Source: Paenibacillus sp. cl123 (GTDB lineage Bacteria > Bacillota > Bacilli > Paenibacillales > NBRC-103111). Taken from it: a stretch of DNA of 64,000 nucleotides. Position numbers and translations under genes: made by a program. The notes under the pieces are model-generated. The model was not told the origin of the DNA and made no database searches. It worked only from the letters and a program-made list of their open reading frames with translations. Of this stretch, positions 26,340 through 34,958 are shown one piece after another. Numbering within the stretch: the stretch's first letter is position 1; each line of letters opens with the position of its first letter. The stretch covers positions 1 through 64,000 of the forward strand of contig NZ_FMYY01000023.1 of the NCBI RefSeq assembly GCF_900101595.1. The letters are read 5' to 3'.

Positions 26340-26395
26340 TTGTAACAGAAACCGAAAGAATGAACATTCGAATATGTGGCTGAAGCCTCTACAAT
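26340..26395 (+). promoter_or_regulatory. Promoter with a third activator-like site
   Basis: TTGTAACAGAAACCGAAAG starting at 26340 matches the importer 2 sites at 15 of 22 positions. TTCGAA (26367-26372), 17 bases and TACAAT (26390-26395) form a promoter, and the distance from site to -10 is within two or three bases of the two importer 2 promoters. It should drive the oxidoreductase, phosphorylase and hydrolase genes that follow. Confidence 0.5.
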
Positions 26396-26432
26396 GAGGG
26401 AGCAGGGCTTGATGAATAGTGGAGGTAACGGA

Positions 26433-27971
26433 ATGGAGAGCAGGAGCTACGAATACGATGTCATCGTTTATGGCGGTAATGCGGCGGGTATTATGGCCGG
26501 CGTTCAGGCGGTTCGGATGGGTCTGCGGACCATCGTGCTTGAGCCGGGCGTGCGACTTGGCGGACTGACGACCGGCGGCTTGGGAGCTACCGATGCCGGT
26601 GATCCGGCTGCTATCGGGGGCTTGTCGCAGGAGTTTTACGAACGATTGGCCCGGGCTTATGGCCGGCCGGGGCTCGTCTGGAGATTTGAGCCGAAGGCAG
26701 CGCTTAACGTCCTGGAGGATATCATGGCCGAGTACGGCTTGACGGCCGTCACCAAGGCCCGGCTGCTTGAACACGGGGGAGTTGACAAGCAGGACAACCG
26801 GATTCGTTCGATTACGCTGGAGTCCGGCGAGGTGTATAGCGGGAAGGTATTTATCGACGCTACGTATGAGGGCGATCTGATGGCGAGGGCTGGCGTCGCC
26901 TACATCGTAGGCCGGGAGGGCAATGAGGTTTACGGCGAGGCGAACAACGGCATCCGCCGTCTGGCCAAGCTGGAGCCACGCATCGATCCTTACCGAGTGC
27001 CGGGAGACCCTCAGAGCGGGCTGCTTGCGCGAGTTAACCCGAATCCCGGCGGCAAGCCCGGGGACGGCGACGGGAAGACGCAAGCCTATAACTACCGGAT
27101 GTGCTTGACCGATGATCCCGACAACCGCCTGCCGATCGAGAAGCCGGCCGATTATCGCGAGGAAGATTATGAGATATTGTTCCGTCTGCTGGAACAAGGC
27201 TATACCGGTCCATTTTTCAAATTGACCATGATGCCGAACCGGAAGACCGATTCCAACAATACCGGCATGTTCTCCACGGACTATATCGGCATGAGTCACG
27301 CCTTCGCTGAAGCAGGCTATGCCCAGCGGGAGGAACTGATGAAGCGGCATGAAACTTACCAGAAAGGTCTGGTCTGGACGCTGCAGCATCACCCGCGCGT
27401 GCCGGAAGCGATTCGCAGCCAGTACGCCCCATGGGGGCTTCCGAGGGACGAATTCGCCGAAAGCGGACACTGGCCTTCTCAGCTGTACGTTCGCGAATCG
27501 CGCCGCATGCTCGGCGAGCGGGTCGTGACCGAGCATACCGTGAACGGTTCGGAATTCGTCGGCGATCCGGTCGGCCTCGGCTCTTATGCGATGGATTCCC
27601 ATTATACGCAATATTGCCTGGACGAAGAAGGCGACGTGTGCGTGGAGGGCGGGTTCTTCGTTTCCGTCCAGGCGCCCTTTGCGATCAGCTACAAGGCGAT
27701 TGTGCCGAAACGTTCCGAATGCGGCAACCTGCTCGTGCCGATCTGCCTGTCTTCCACCCATGCGGCATACGGCTCGATTCGGATGGAGCCGGTCTTCATG
27801 GTGCTGGGACAATCCGCAGGCGCGGCTGCGGCGCTGGCCGCGGCTTCCGGAGGCGCGGTGCAGGACGTGGATTATACGGAGCTGCGCTCCATACTGGACC
27901 GGGACGGGCAAATTTTGGACCTGGGCGAAGGCTACGTGACGCCCCCCGGCACGACCGGCAATCCGTTGTAA
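26433..27971 (+). CDS. FAD-dependent oxidoreductase (PF12831 type)
   Basis: A 512-residue flavoprotein. The FAD fold motif DVIVYGGNAAGIMAGVQAVR (about residues 9-28) has N in place of the usual third glycine; then GVRLGGLTTGGLGATDAG and a C-terminal segment NLLVPICLSSTHAAYGSIRM with GQSAGAAAALAA are characteristic of FAD_oxidored proteins, including those annotated near xanthan or pectin degradation. No signal peptide is seen, so it is cytoplasmic. GGAGGT lies 6 bases before the ATG. It starts the enzyme operon after the YesN/YesM pair and is followed by a second member of the same family. It probably oxidises a sugar or sugar acid; the exact substrate is unknown. Confidence 0.82.
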   Translation: MESRSYEYDVIVYGGNAAGIMAGVQAVRMGLRTIVLEPGVRLGGLTTGGLGATDAGDPAAIGGLSQEFYERLARAYGRPGLVWRFEPKAALNVLEDIMAEYGLTAVTKARLLEHGGVDKQDNRIRSITLESGEVYSGKVFIDATYEGDLMARAGVAYIVGREGNEVYGEANNGIRRLAKLEPRIDPYRVPGDPQSGLLARVNPNPGGKPGDGDGKTQAYNYRMCLTDDPDNRLPIEKPADYREEDYEILFRLLEQGYTGPFFKLTMMPNRKTDSNNTGMFSTDYIGMSHAFAEAGYAQREELMKRHETYQKGLVWTLQHHPRVPEAIRSQYAPWGLPRDEFAESGHWPSQLYVRESRRMLGERVVTEHTVNGSEFVGDPVGLGSYAMDSHYTQYCLDEEGDVCVEGGFFVSVQAPFAISYKAIVPKRSECGNLLVPICLSSTHAAYGSIRMEPVFMVLGQSAGAAAALAAASGGAVQDVDYTELRSILDRDGQILDLGEGYVTPPGTTGNPL

Positions 27972-28041
27972 GGCAGGAGAGCAGATTGTGAAACGCAGCA
28001 GTGAGCAGAATCAGAGGAGCAAAGCTGGGAGGACAAAGACG

Positions 28042-29427
28042 ATGGCAAGCCAAGAATTTGATGTTGTAGTCGTAGGAGGGGGCATCGCCGGAGCCATTGC
28101 GGCGATCGCTTCGGCAAGATGCGGAGCCAGGACGCTGCTGATCGAGCAATACGGCTTTCTCGGCGGGATGCTGACCGCCGCGGGCGTGGGCCCGATGATG
28201 ACCTTTCATTCGGGCGCTACGCAAGTGGTGCAAGGCATTCCCGGCGAGCTGATCGACAGGCTGAAGAAGCGGGGCAAATCGCCCGGACATATTGAGGATA
28301 CGACGGGCTATACGTATACGGTCACGCCGTTTGACGCCGAAGGCATGAAATACGAGCTGGATCTGATGTTTACGGAAGCCGGCGGCCAATTGCTGTATCA
28401 TACGATGCTCGCGGAGGCGAATGTCGCGGACGGGAAGCTCCGGTCGATCAAGGTGGTCAACAAGGCGGGGATGACCGAAATTGCCGGTAAAGTGTTTGTC
28501 GACGCCTCCGGCGACGCGGATCTGTCGGCGTGGGCCGGTGTGGAATTCAATAAAGGCAGGGAGACGGACGGCGCTACCCAGCCGATGACGATGAATCTCA
28601 AGATGCGGGGTGTCGATATCGACCGGGTGAAGGCCTATATCCGGACGCACCCGGAGGAGTTTCCGAGACTCCCGACGGAGGAGGACCGGGAGCGTGTGCT
28701 GAGGGCGGAGCGGCTGTCGATCGGCGGCTTCGTCAGCGCGATGAAGGAAGCGATGGACAGCGGCGAGCTGTCGGGCGTGCGCGACGATCTGCTGTTTTTC
28801 GAGACGAATAACCCCGGCGAGGTGATCGTCAACACTTCGCGAATTCTGGGCTATGACAGCACGGACCCGTGGAGCCTGAGCCAAGCCGAGGTCGTTGGCC
28901 GCAGGCATGTGCAAGAGCTGGAAGCCTTTCTGAAGCGCAAGATCGTCGGATTCGAACAGGCGATCGTCGTATCGTCCGGACCGTCGGTCGGCGTACGCAG
29001 CTCCAGGCAAATTAAAGGCTTGTACACCCTTACGCTGGACGATCTGCTCGAATGCCGCACCTTCGACGATGTGATCGCGCATGGCGGTTATCCGATCGAT
29101 ATTCATCCGCCGAAGGGCGAGCAGGAGGAGCACTTCAAGCAAAGAAACAAGGAGATCAAGCATCTGAAAGGGGGAGAAACGTACAGCATCCCTTATCGGT
29201 GCCTGATTAACGATAAAGTCCGCAACCTGGTAACGGTGGGCAGATGCATCTCTACCACCTTCGAGGCGCAGGGAGGCATTCGCGTGACACCGATCGCCGG
29301 TGCTATCGGACACGGGGGCGGCGTCGCGGCGGCGCTCGCGGCGCTTGGCGATAAGCCGACCGACGAGATTTCCATTCCGGAGCTTCACTCCGTGCTTAAG
29401 AAGCAGGGCGCTTATCTTGACATTTAA
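28042..29427 (+). CDS. FAD-dependent oxidoreductase, second copy
   Basis: A 461-residue protein of the same PF12831 family as its neighbour, here with the normal GGGIAGAIAAIASARCG nucleotide-binding loop, then EQYGFLGGMLTAAGVGPMM and, near the C-terminus, VTVGRCISTTFEAQGGIR and [14 protein letters not shown]. The two are too different to be a recent duplication and may act on different intermediates. The ATG at 28042 has GGGAGGA upstream; a GTG at 27988 with AGGAG is an alternative start adding 18 residues. It ends 31 bases before the GH130-like gene. Confidence 0.82.
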   Translation: MASQEFDVVVVGGGIAGAIAAIASARCGARTLLIEQYGFLGGMLTAAGVGPMMTFHSGATQVVQGIPGELIDRLKKRGKSPGHIEDTTGYTYTVTPFDAEGMKYELDLMFTEAGGQLLYHTMLAEANVADGKLRSIKVVNKAGMTEIAGKVFVDASGDADLSAWAGVEFNKGRETDGATQPMTMNLKMRGVDIDRVKAYIRTHPEEFPRLPTEEDRERVLRAERLSIGGFVSAMKEAMDSGELSGVRDDLLFFETNNPGEVIVNTSRILGYDSTDPWSLSQAEVVGRRHVQELEAFLKRKIVGFEQAIVVSSGPSVGVRSSRQIKGLYTLTLDDLLECRTFDDVIAHGGYPIDIHPPKGEQEEHFKQRNKEIKHLKGGETYSIPYRCLINDKVRNLVTVGRCISTTFEAQGGIRVTPIAGAIGHGGGVAAALAALGDKPTDEISIPELHSVLKKQGAYLDI

Positions 29428-29458
29428 TCGATCGACGGGAAGAGGAGAGCATGCATCC

Positions 29459-30682
29459 ATGAAACCACATTTTCGTTATTCGCCGGAGCCGGCTCTAGTG
29501 CCGGTCGAGGGCTGCGATTGGGCAAGCAAGATGGTATTGAACCCGGCCATTGTCCAGGACCCGGAATCGAAAACGCTGCACATGTTGTTCCGAGCGACAG
29601 GACCGTGGCCGGCGAAGCAGAAGGAGGGCAAGCTGCCTCCGTATCCGATCTTCCTCGGATATGCGACAAGCGAGGATGGCGGGAAGAGCTGGGAGGCGGA
29701 TTTCTCTCGCCCGGCTTTGGCGCCGGCATTGAATTTCAAGGATGAAGAGATTTGGATTGTCGACGACCAAGGCAGGCGTGTGAGGGATTATTCGAACGGC
29801 TGCATCGAAGACCCGCGGATTTTTCCCATCGAAGGGGAGCTTTACGTATCCGTTGCCTGCCGGATGTTCCCGCCCGGCCCTTATTGGATGGCGGATCAGG
29901 CCCCGCCCGTCAACACTCGCTATGATTATGTGCCGGACTGGGTGGAGAAAGGTGAAGGCCCTTTCTACGACGTGTGCCGCTCCAATAATACGGTCACGGT
30001 GCTGTACAAGCTGGATCTGGCCAAGCTGAAGCAGCGCCGGTATGAAGAGGCGTTTGCCTATGTGTGCCCGATTACCGCAGGCGATGTTAGCGATAACCGG
30101 GATGTGTTCCTCTTTCCAGAGAAAATGAGGATCGACGGCAAGCTGCAATACGTGACGCTTCATCGCCCGCTGAATCCGAAGCCGTTCCCGGGAGGCGATG
30201 AGCTCGGCCCGTCGATCTATCTGGCTGCGGCGGAGACGCTGGAGGGACTGGCCGGACCGGAGGCAAAGCACCGGCTGCTGGCTTCCGGGATCTTCGATTG
30301 GGAAGAGAACCGGGTAGGGGCAAGCTGGGCGCCGCTGCAAATATCCGCGAACGAATGGCTGGTCTCTTACCATGGAAAAAAGGATATTTATTTCGGCTAC
30401 ACGCAATCCTTCATGATTGTCCGGGAGCGGGAGAATGACTTCCCCGTGGTGACGCACCGCTGCCCGGACCGGCTGATGTACGCCCAGCAGGAATGGGAGC
30501 TGCCTACCGATTACCCGACGCCGTGCTTGTTCACGACCGGGGGGATCGTCGTTGGCGGCGACCTGATCATGTCGTATGGCGCCGCTGACCAGAAGGTAGG
30601 CATCGCCTGGGTCAACTTTGCGGATCTGATCGCGCATGTCCGGACATTCGACCAGCACGGAAACAAGGAGAGGATTGGATGA
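29459..30682 (+). CDS. GH130-like glycoside phosphorylase
   Basis: A 407-residue five-bladed propeller protein. FRATGPWPAKQKEG, YATSEDGGKSWE, GCIEDPRIFPIEGELYVS (the Asp/Glu of GH130 active sites), DNRDVFLFPEKMRIDG, VTLHRP and GASWAPLQISANEWLVSYHG follow the order of motifs in GH130 beta-mannoside phosphorylases and related family 43-like enzymes. No signal peptide is visible, in keeping with intracellular phosphorolysis of imported oligosaccharides. GAGGAG lies upstream of the ATG. The stop overlaps the next gene by four bases (ATGA), so the two are coupled. The glycosidic linkage cleaved is not predictable. Confidence 0.72.
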   Translation: MKPHFRYSPEPALVPVEGCDWASKMVLNPAIVQDPESKTLHMLFRATGPWPAKQKEGKLPPYPIFLGYATSEDGGKSWEADFSRPALAPALNFKDEEIWIVDDQGRRVRDYSNGCIEDPRIFPIEGELYVSVACRMFPPGPYWMADQAPPVNTRYDYVPDWVEKGEGPFYDVCRSNNTVTVLYKLDLAKLKQRRYEEAFAYVCPITAGDVSDNRDVFLFPEKMRIDGKLQYVTLHRPLNPKPFPGGDELGPSIYLAAAETLEGLAGPEAKHRLLASGIFDWEENRVGASWAPLQISANEWLVSYHGKKDIYFGYTQSFMIVRERENDFPVVTHRCPDRLMYAQQEWELPTDYPTPCLFTTGGIVVGGDLIMSYGAADQKVGIAWVNFADLIAHVRTFDQHGNKERIG

Positions 30683-31287
30683 GCAGATGGGAGGGACGAA
30701 GCTGGGTTACGCTCGGCGACAGCATCAGCGCGGCAGGCGTCTACCAGCCGATCGTGGCCAAAGCGCTTGGCTTCGGTCATGTTGACAACCTGGGCAAGAG
30801 CGGCTGCACGATGACGGCGGGCGGGGAGCGGAATGAGGGTGCCACGGTCCATGTCGGCCGCAGGCTGGAGCGCAGCTATGATTGCGTGACGATTTTCGCA
30901 GGCACCAACGATTACCGGCTGAATAGGCCGCTCGGCTCCTTGGAGGATGACAGCTTATACACCTTCTGCGGCGCTTATATCGTCTTGATCGAAGCGCTGC
31001 TGACCGCTAATCCCGCATGCCGGCTCAACTTATGGACGCCGCTTCAGCGGGACAAGGACGGCTATGACAGCAAGCGGCCCAACGAGCTTGGGCATCGGCT
31101 GACCGACTATGCGCAAGCAATCCGGGAGATTGGCCGGACCTACGCGCTGCCTGTGCTCGATTTGCATGAGGAGAGCGGCTTCAACAAGCTGACGCTGGAT
31201 CATTTGACGACGGATCGCCTGCATCCGAACGAGGCGGGCCATGCCCGGATTGCGCAGATGGCCATTGCGTTTTTGAACAAATTGTAA
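30679..31287 (+). CDS. SGNH/GDSL hydrolase
   Basis: A 202-residue esterase-fold protein with the GDS motif at residues 13-15 (TLGDSISAAG), the block III segment IFAGTNDYR and the block V aspartate-histidine pair in TDRLHPNEAGH. It lacks a signal peptide. Members remove acetyl or other acyl groups from sugars. The start overlaps the stop of the phosphorylase gene by four bases, so de-acylation of the same imported oligosaccharide is likely. A weak terminator-like hairpin follows. Confidence 0.85.
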   Translation: MSRWEGRSWVTLGDSISAAGVYQPIVAKALGFGHVDNLGKSGCTMTAGGERNEGATVHVGRRLERSYDCVTIFAGTNDYRLNRPLGSLEDDSLYTFCGAYIVLIEALLTANPACRLNLWTPLQRDKDGYDSKRPNELGHRLTDYAQAIREIGRTYALPVLDLHEESGFNKLTLDHLTTDRLHPNEAGHARIAQMAIAFLNKL

Positions 31288-31294
31288 GCGGAAT

Positions 31295-31321
31295 GGGGCC
31301 TTCTGAGGGAGGCTCCGTTTT
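31295..31321 (+). terminator. Weak terminator
   Basis: GGGGCCT and AGGCTCC pair over 7 bp with one wobble around an 8-base loop, followed by GTTTT. The next gene may still be reached by read-through. Confidence 0.4.
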
Positions 31322-31359
31322 GCTGCAATCCAAGGCGAACTAGGAACCCGGAGGTTGAC

Positions 31360-31974
31360 ATGAAAAAGGTGCTTTTACTGGGCGATTCGATCCGCATGGG
31401 ATATGACGAGTATGTGAAGGAGCTGCTGAAGGATACATGTGAGGTCTATTATGACGAGACGGACAACGGCCGTTTTGCGGCCTACACGCTCTGGCAGGCG
31501 AATCAGCTGTTCAGAAAGCACGGCCGATTCGATGTGGTTCACTGGAATAACGGCTATTGGGATATGAACATAGAAGCGCCTATGGCCGAAGCGATACATC
31601 CGATTGAGGAGTATATTCATTTTCTCAAACGAATTATGGGAGAGATTCGCCGGAATGGGGCGGAAATCATATTCGCCACGACCACTCCGGTTCTCCACAG
31701 AGGAGCCTCGCCGGATCACACGGGAACCGGAGTAAACATCAAATATAATAATGAGTGGGTCATAGCGTATAATGAGGCGGCGAAAAAATTAGCGGCTGAA
31801 GAGCAAGTAACGGTCAATGACCTTTATACGCTTATGCTTCAGGACAAAAACTATTACAAATGCGAAGACAAGCTTCACCTGACGACAGAAGGGTATAAGC
31901 TATGCGCAGAGCAGGCGGCAAGGCTGATCCTGGAAAAGATAGGCTCGAAGGCCAGGCGGCAGGCAGACGGATAG
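31360..31974 (+). CDS. Second SGNH/GDSL hydrolase
   Basis: A 204-residue SGNH-fold protein with GDS at residues 8-10 (KKVLLLGDSIRMGY), a block III-like HWNNGYWDMN and the catalytic Asp-His pair in EDKLHLTTEGYKL. It is not closely similar to the hydrolase before it. Cytoplasmic, probably a sugar acyl esterase. CCGGAGG precedes the ATG. It is the last gene of the island before the defence operon. Confidence 0.82.
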   Translation: MKKVLLLGDSIRMGYDEYVKELLKDTCEVYYDETDNGRFAAYTLWQANQLFRKHGRFDVVHWNNGYWDMNIEAPMAEAIHPIEEYIHFLKRIMGEIRRNGAEIIFATTTPVLHRGASPDHTGTGVNIKYNNEWVIAYNEAAKKLAAEEQVTVNDLYTLMLQDKNYYKCEDKLHLTTEGYKLCAEQAARLILEKIGSKARRQADG

Positions 31975-32033
31975 ATCTGCTGAACCTTATCCTGTCGGGC
32001 GGCGAGGCGGCGTAGGGATCAGCGGATTGGAAA

Positions 32034-32076
32034 AAGCGAAGCGACAGGCTCTCCGGCCTCGTTGTTTCGCTTATTT
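32034..32076 (+). terminator. Terminator before the Wadjet operon
   Basis: AAGCGAAGCGACAGGC pairs with GCCTCGTTGTTTCGCTT with a small internal mismatch, followed by ATTTGTTT. It ends the sugar operon and insulates the defence genes. Confidence 0.6.
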
Positions 32077-32179
32077 GTTTCGTATTTACGGATTCCGCGC
32101 TTCCGGCGAATTTTAATGAATACGACCCTTGTTTCGTTGGAGGGGTTATTTTCCCATGCAGATTATACGTCATGACAGC

Positions 32180-32208
32180 TTCTGCCAATGAAAGTCTGAT
32201 GGTATAAT
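32180..32208 (+). promoter_or_regulatory. Promoter of the Wadjet operon
   Basis: A perfect TATAAT (32203-32208) lies 30 bases before the first Wadjet start codon, with TTCTGC 17 bases upstream as a poor -35 box. Confidence 0.5.
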
Positions 32209-32238
32209 AGCGCCATGCGACATGATACGGAGGAAGCT

Positions 32239-33435
32239 ATGACAGTCAAAGCAGCGTTGATCCAATATATACGTGCATCCAGGAAAGTAACGGTGGAGCT
32301 GGAGCAGCTGGAGAGGGTATTCGCCGGACAAGCTGTCGATTACGAGGCGTTCGCGGATGGCGTGCTTCAATTGGAGCGCGATGGCGTGCTGGAGCCGGTG
32401 AAGGCTCACGGGCGGAATGGAAAGCTGCCCGCTCTGGGGTATCAGTACCGGATTCGACGCCAGTCTATCCGGGAGGAGTACGTGAGGCGACTGCATAGGT
32501 ACGGGATAACGCTGCATCCTCTCATTCGGGTCGACCGCTATTACGGGATGAGCGAGGAGGATTGGGAGAGGGACTGGCCCTATATCGGCCAAATAGACAG
32601 TTTTCTGAAGCGGTCCGATCTTCCGGAACGGGAGGCTCCCGCGCCTGAGCGCAGCTTCGAGCTGACCGGCGACGAGAAGTGGATCACGGAGAAGGGCGGC
32701 CAGTCGCTGCTGGAGCGGCTGGGTTTATGGGCGAAGCTGCGTATCCTGCCGGTTAGCGATCCGCTGATGCTGGCGGTGAATCCGGCTGCGTTCCGGATGC
32801 ATGCGGAGGCTGGAGCAGGCCGCATGCAAAAGCCGGGAGAACATTCGCCGGATAGCGAATGGCTTGACGGCCCGGAAGCGCTGCTTCCGTCCGGGCGCAC
32901 CGGCCACGGCGGCGAGCAGCCAGGCGGCTTCCCGCGCCAGCCGGCCGGAAACGGCGGGCAGCTCCGCTTGCACCGGCATCTGATCGTCGAGAACAAGACG
33001 ACGTTTCAGGGGCTGATCGGCGTGCTGCCGGAGACGGCATTTACGACCTTGATCTATGGCTGCGGCCGCAAAATTGTCGGCAATCTGGGGATGCTGACGC
33101 TTCAGGTTCCGATGGCGGACGGGGAGTCTGTCCTGTATTATTTCGGAGATATCGATACGGAGGGCATCCGCATCTGGCATGAGCTGCGGCAGCGGCATCG
33201 GGTCCGGCTTGCCGTTCCCTTCTATACGGCTTGCCTGGAGAAGGAGCCTGTCGCCGGCAAGGAAAACCAGCGGCGCAAGGATGAAGCGACGGCCGCGTTC
33301 TGCAGCGAGCTGCCCGAGGGGCTGGGCCGATTGGCGGCGGAGCGGTTAAGCGAGGGCTATTACTGGCCGCAGGAGATACTGTCAAGCGCGGAGCTTGTGA
33401 CAATCTGGAGGACTGAGCCATGGAGCGTTCGGTGA
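32239..33435 (+). CDS. jetD: Wadjet nuclease subunit JetD
   Basis: A 398-residue protein of the Wadjet JetD/DUF2220 type. The C-terminal TOPRIM part shows the glutamate motif VENKTTFQGL (about 250) and the metal-binding DxD in YFGDIDTEGIRIW (about 301-312). JetD is the topoisomerase VI-like endonuclease that cuts circular DNA after the SMC complex extrudes it. The N-terminal part is a winged-helix-like region. Residues about 190-244 form an unusual Pro/Gly/Ser-rich linker just before the nuclease domain. The ATG at 32239 has GGAGG 5 bases upstream. The next gene starts 16 bases before its stop, so the operon order is D-A-B-C with the nuclease first. Confidence 0.88.
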   Translation: MTVKAALIQYIRASRKVTVELEQLERVFAGQAVDYEAFADGVLQLERDGVLEPVKAHGRNGKLPALGYQYRIRRQSIREEYVRRLHRYGITLHPLIRVDRYYGMSEEDWERDWPYIGQIDSFLKRSDLPEREAPAPERSFELTGDEKWITEKGGQSLLERLGLWAKLRILPVSDPLMLAVNPAAFRMHAEAGAGRMQKPGEHSPDSEWLDGPEALLPSGRTGHGGEQPGGFPRQPAGNGGQLRLHRHLIVENKTTFQGLIGVLPETAFTTLIYGCGRKIVGNLGMLTLQVPMADGESVLYYFGDIDTEGIRIWHELRQRHRVRLAVPFYTACLEKEPVAGKENQRRKDEATAAFCSELPEGLGRLAAERLSEGYYWPQEILSSAELVTIWRTEPWSVR

Positions 33436-34958
33436 ATACATGGGATATAACAGAGCTGCTGTCGGGGTTCCAGGAGCGGATGGCGAAGATTGCGTTGTTC
33501 GATCCCTTATTCGAGCTCGCCCGGCAGCGCCGGAACGACCGTGGAGGCAAGCCTGTGGCGATGATGGAGCTGGGACTGCTAACGCTGCTGTTTTTCTTCG
33601 AGAAAAAGCTGCTGCGCAGCCGGCGGACGAGTGTGAAGGATCTGGTCGAATTTCTGACGGCTGTGCTGTCCAAAGCTTACGACCTGGACGGGGGAGAGGT
33701 GGAGGACATCGCGCGCAAGGTGATCCAGGTTTTTCGTCCGGCGAGCGGCCGGAAGCGGGAATTCGGCTTTACCGATCCGGTCAGCGGCGAGCAGGAGGTG
33801 GTGTACACTTCCATTCTGCGTACCGATTCGTATGATGCTGCAACCAATACGCAATATTATGCGCTGGATGAGGACGGGCTGGAGCTTGTATTTGCGACCA
33901 AGGAATTTTATCTGGAGTTCCAGCTGTCGATCCATCAGCTGCTGCTTCGCAAACAGCTGGAGAAGGGAGAGTTCCAGGGAGCCCTTCGTCAGATCGATGA
34001 GATGCACGTCGATGTCGAGACGCTGCAGGAGCGCATTCATACGCTGGAGCATGAGATCAAGCGCAGCATCGTGTCCGAGGAGACGCTGACCCGGTACCGC
34101 TCGCTGCTGGAGGATATTTATTTGCGGCTGAAGCGCGAGAATGAGGAGTTCGGCGAGCTGCGCGGCTTCGTCAAGGAAACGAAGGACCGGCTGTACGCGG
34201 AGCGCGAGCTGCAGAAGCAGCGCCCGTACGAGCTGATCGTCCGGATAGCGGTAGAGCTGGAGCGGGTGCATAACGAGCATACCATGCTGCTGCAGCGTAG
34301 CATGGAGCTGGAATCGCAGGCGCTGCGGGCGGCGAAGGAGTCGCTGTATTACACGGGGATGACCTCGTTCAACTTTGAACAGGACATCGCTTCGTTCATC
34401 TTCAGCACTCCGCTGCCGCTGGAGGCGATGCAGGGCATCACGGCGCCTTTCCTGAAAGTGGAGCAGCACAAGAGCTGGTCGCTGCTGACAGTGTTCGCCA
34501 AGCATCAGCTGGCCGGGGAGGATGAAGGAAAAACGGCCGACGAGAGCATTTTAGAAATTGACGGAGGGCAGGAGGAAGCTCCTTTCTTCGTGAACCGGAG
34601 GAAGTTGTTCCACACCGTGACGGAGCTGCTGCTGGACTATATGGCTGCCGGCGGACAGCAGGAGGCGCGTCTCGGGAGCTTTATCGCTTATCTCCGGGAG
34701 ACGGAGCATGCCGGACTGCTTGCGAACCGGAATTTCTATGATTACTGGCTGGTGCTGCATCAGCGCAGTCCGATCCGGGCGATGGACAAGGATTCGCTGC
34801 CCGATGAAGGGCAGGGAGGTCTGTATGAGGCAGTCACGGACCTGCTGAAGGGACAGACGCTGACGCTTCAGGAGATTGAGGGCGATATACAGGCGCATGA
34901 GCGGTATTCGATTCAGGACATGACGGTGCGGCTGGGAGGCGACAAGGATGCAGGTTGA
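33420..34958 (+). CDS. jetA: Wadjet kleisin-like subunit JetA
   Basis: A 512-residue protein that opens with a winged-helix-like region (SVNTWDITELLSGFQERMAK, FDPLFELARQRRNDRGGKP) and continues with long amphipathic helices (about 180-290), the layout of MukF/kleisin subunits that bridge the SMC heads. It matches the JetA (DUF5716) type. GGAGG lies at a good distance upstream of the ATG. Its stop overlaps the start of the following gene by 11 bases. It should bind JetB and JetC in the cytoplasm. Confidence 0.85.
   Translation: MERSVNTWDITELLSGFQERMAKIALFDPLFELARQRRNDRGGKPVAMMELGLLTLLFFFEKKLLRSRRTSVKDLVEFLTAVLSKAYDLDGGEVEDIARKVIQVFRPASGRKREFGFTDPVSGEQEVVYTSILRTDSYDAATNTQYYALDEDGLELVFATKEFYLEFQLSIHQLLLRKQLEKGEFQGALRQIDEMHVDVETLQERIHTLEHEIKRSIVSEETLTRYRSLLEDIYLRLKRENEEFGELRGFVKETKDRLYAERELQKQRPYELIVRIAVELERVHNEHTMLLQRSMELESQALRAAKESLYYTGMTSFNFEQDIASFIFSTPLPLEAMQGITAPFLKVEQHKSWSLLTVFAKHQLAGEDEGKTADESILEIDGGQEEAPFFVNRRKLFHTVTELLLDYMAAGGQQEARLGSFIAYLRETEHAGLLANRNFYDYWLVLHQRSPIRAMDKDSLPDEGQGGLYEAVTDLLKGQTLTLQEIEGDIQAHERYSIQDMTVRLGGDKDAG

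Noticed and set aside
26310-27911. Long minus-strand open frame opposite the FAD oxidoreductase
   Set aside because: The + strand carries clear FAD motifs and a good start; the minus frame has no motif or ribosome-binding site.
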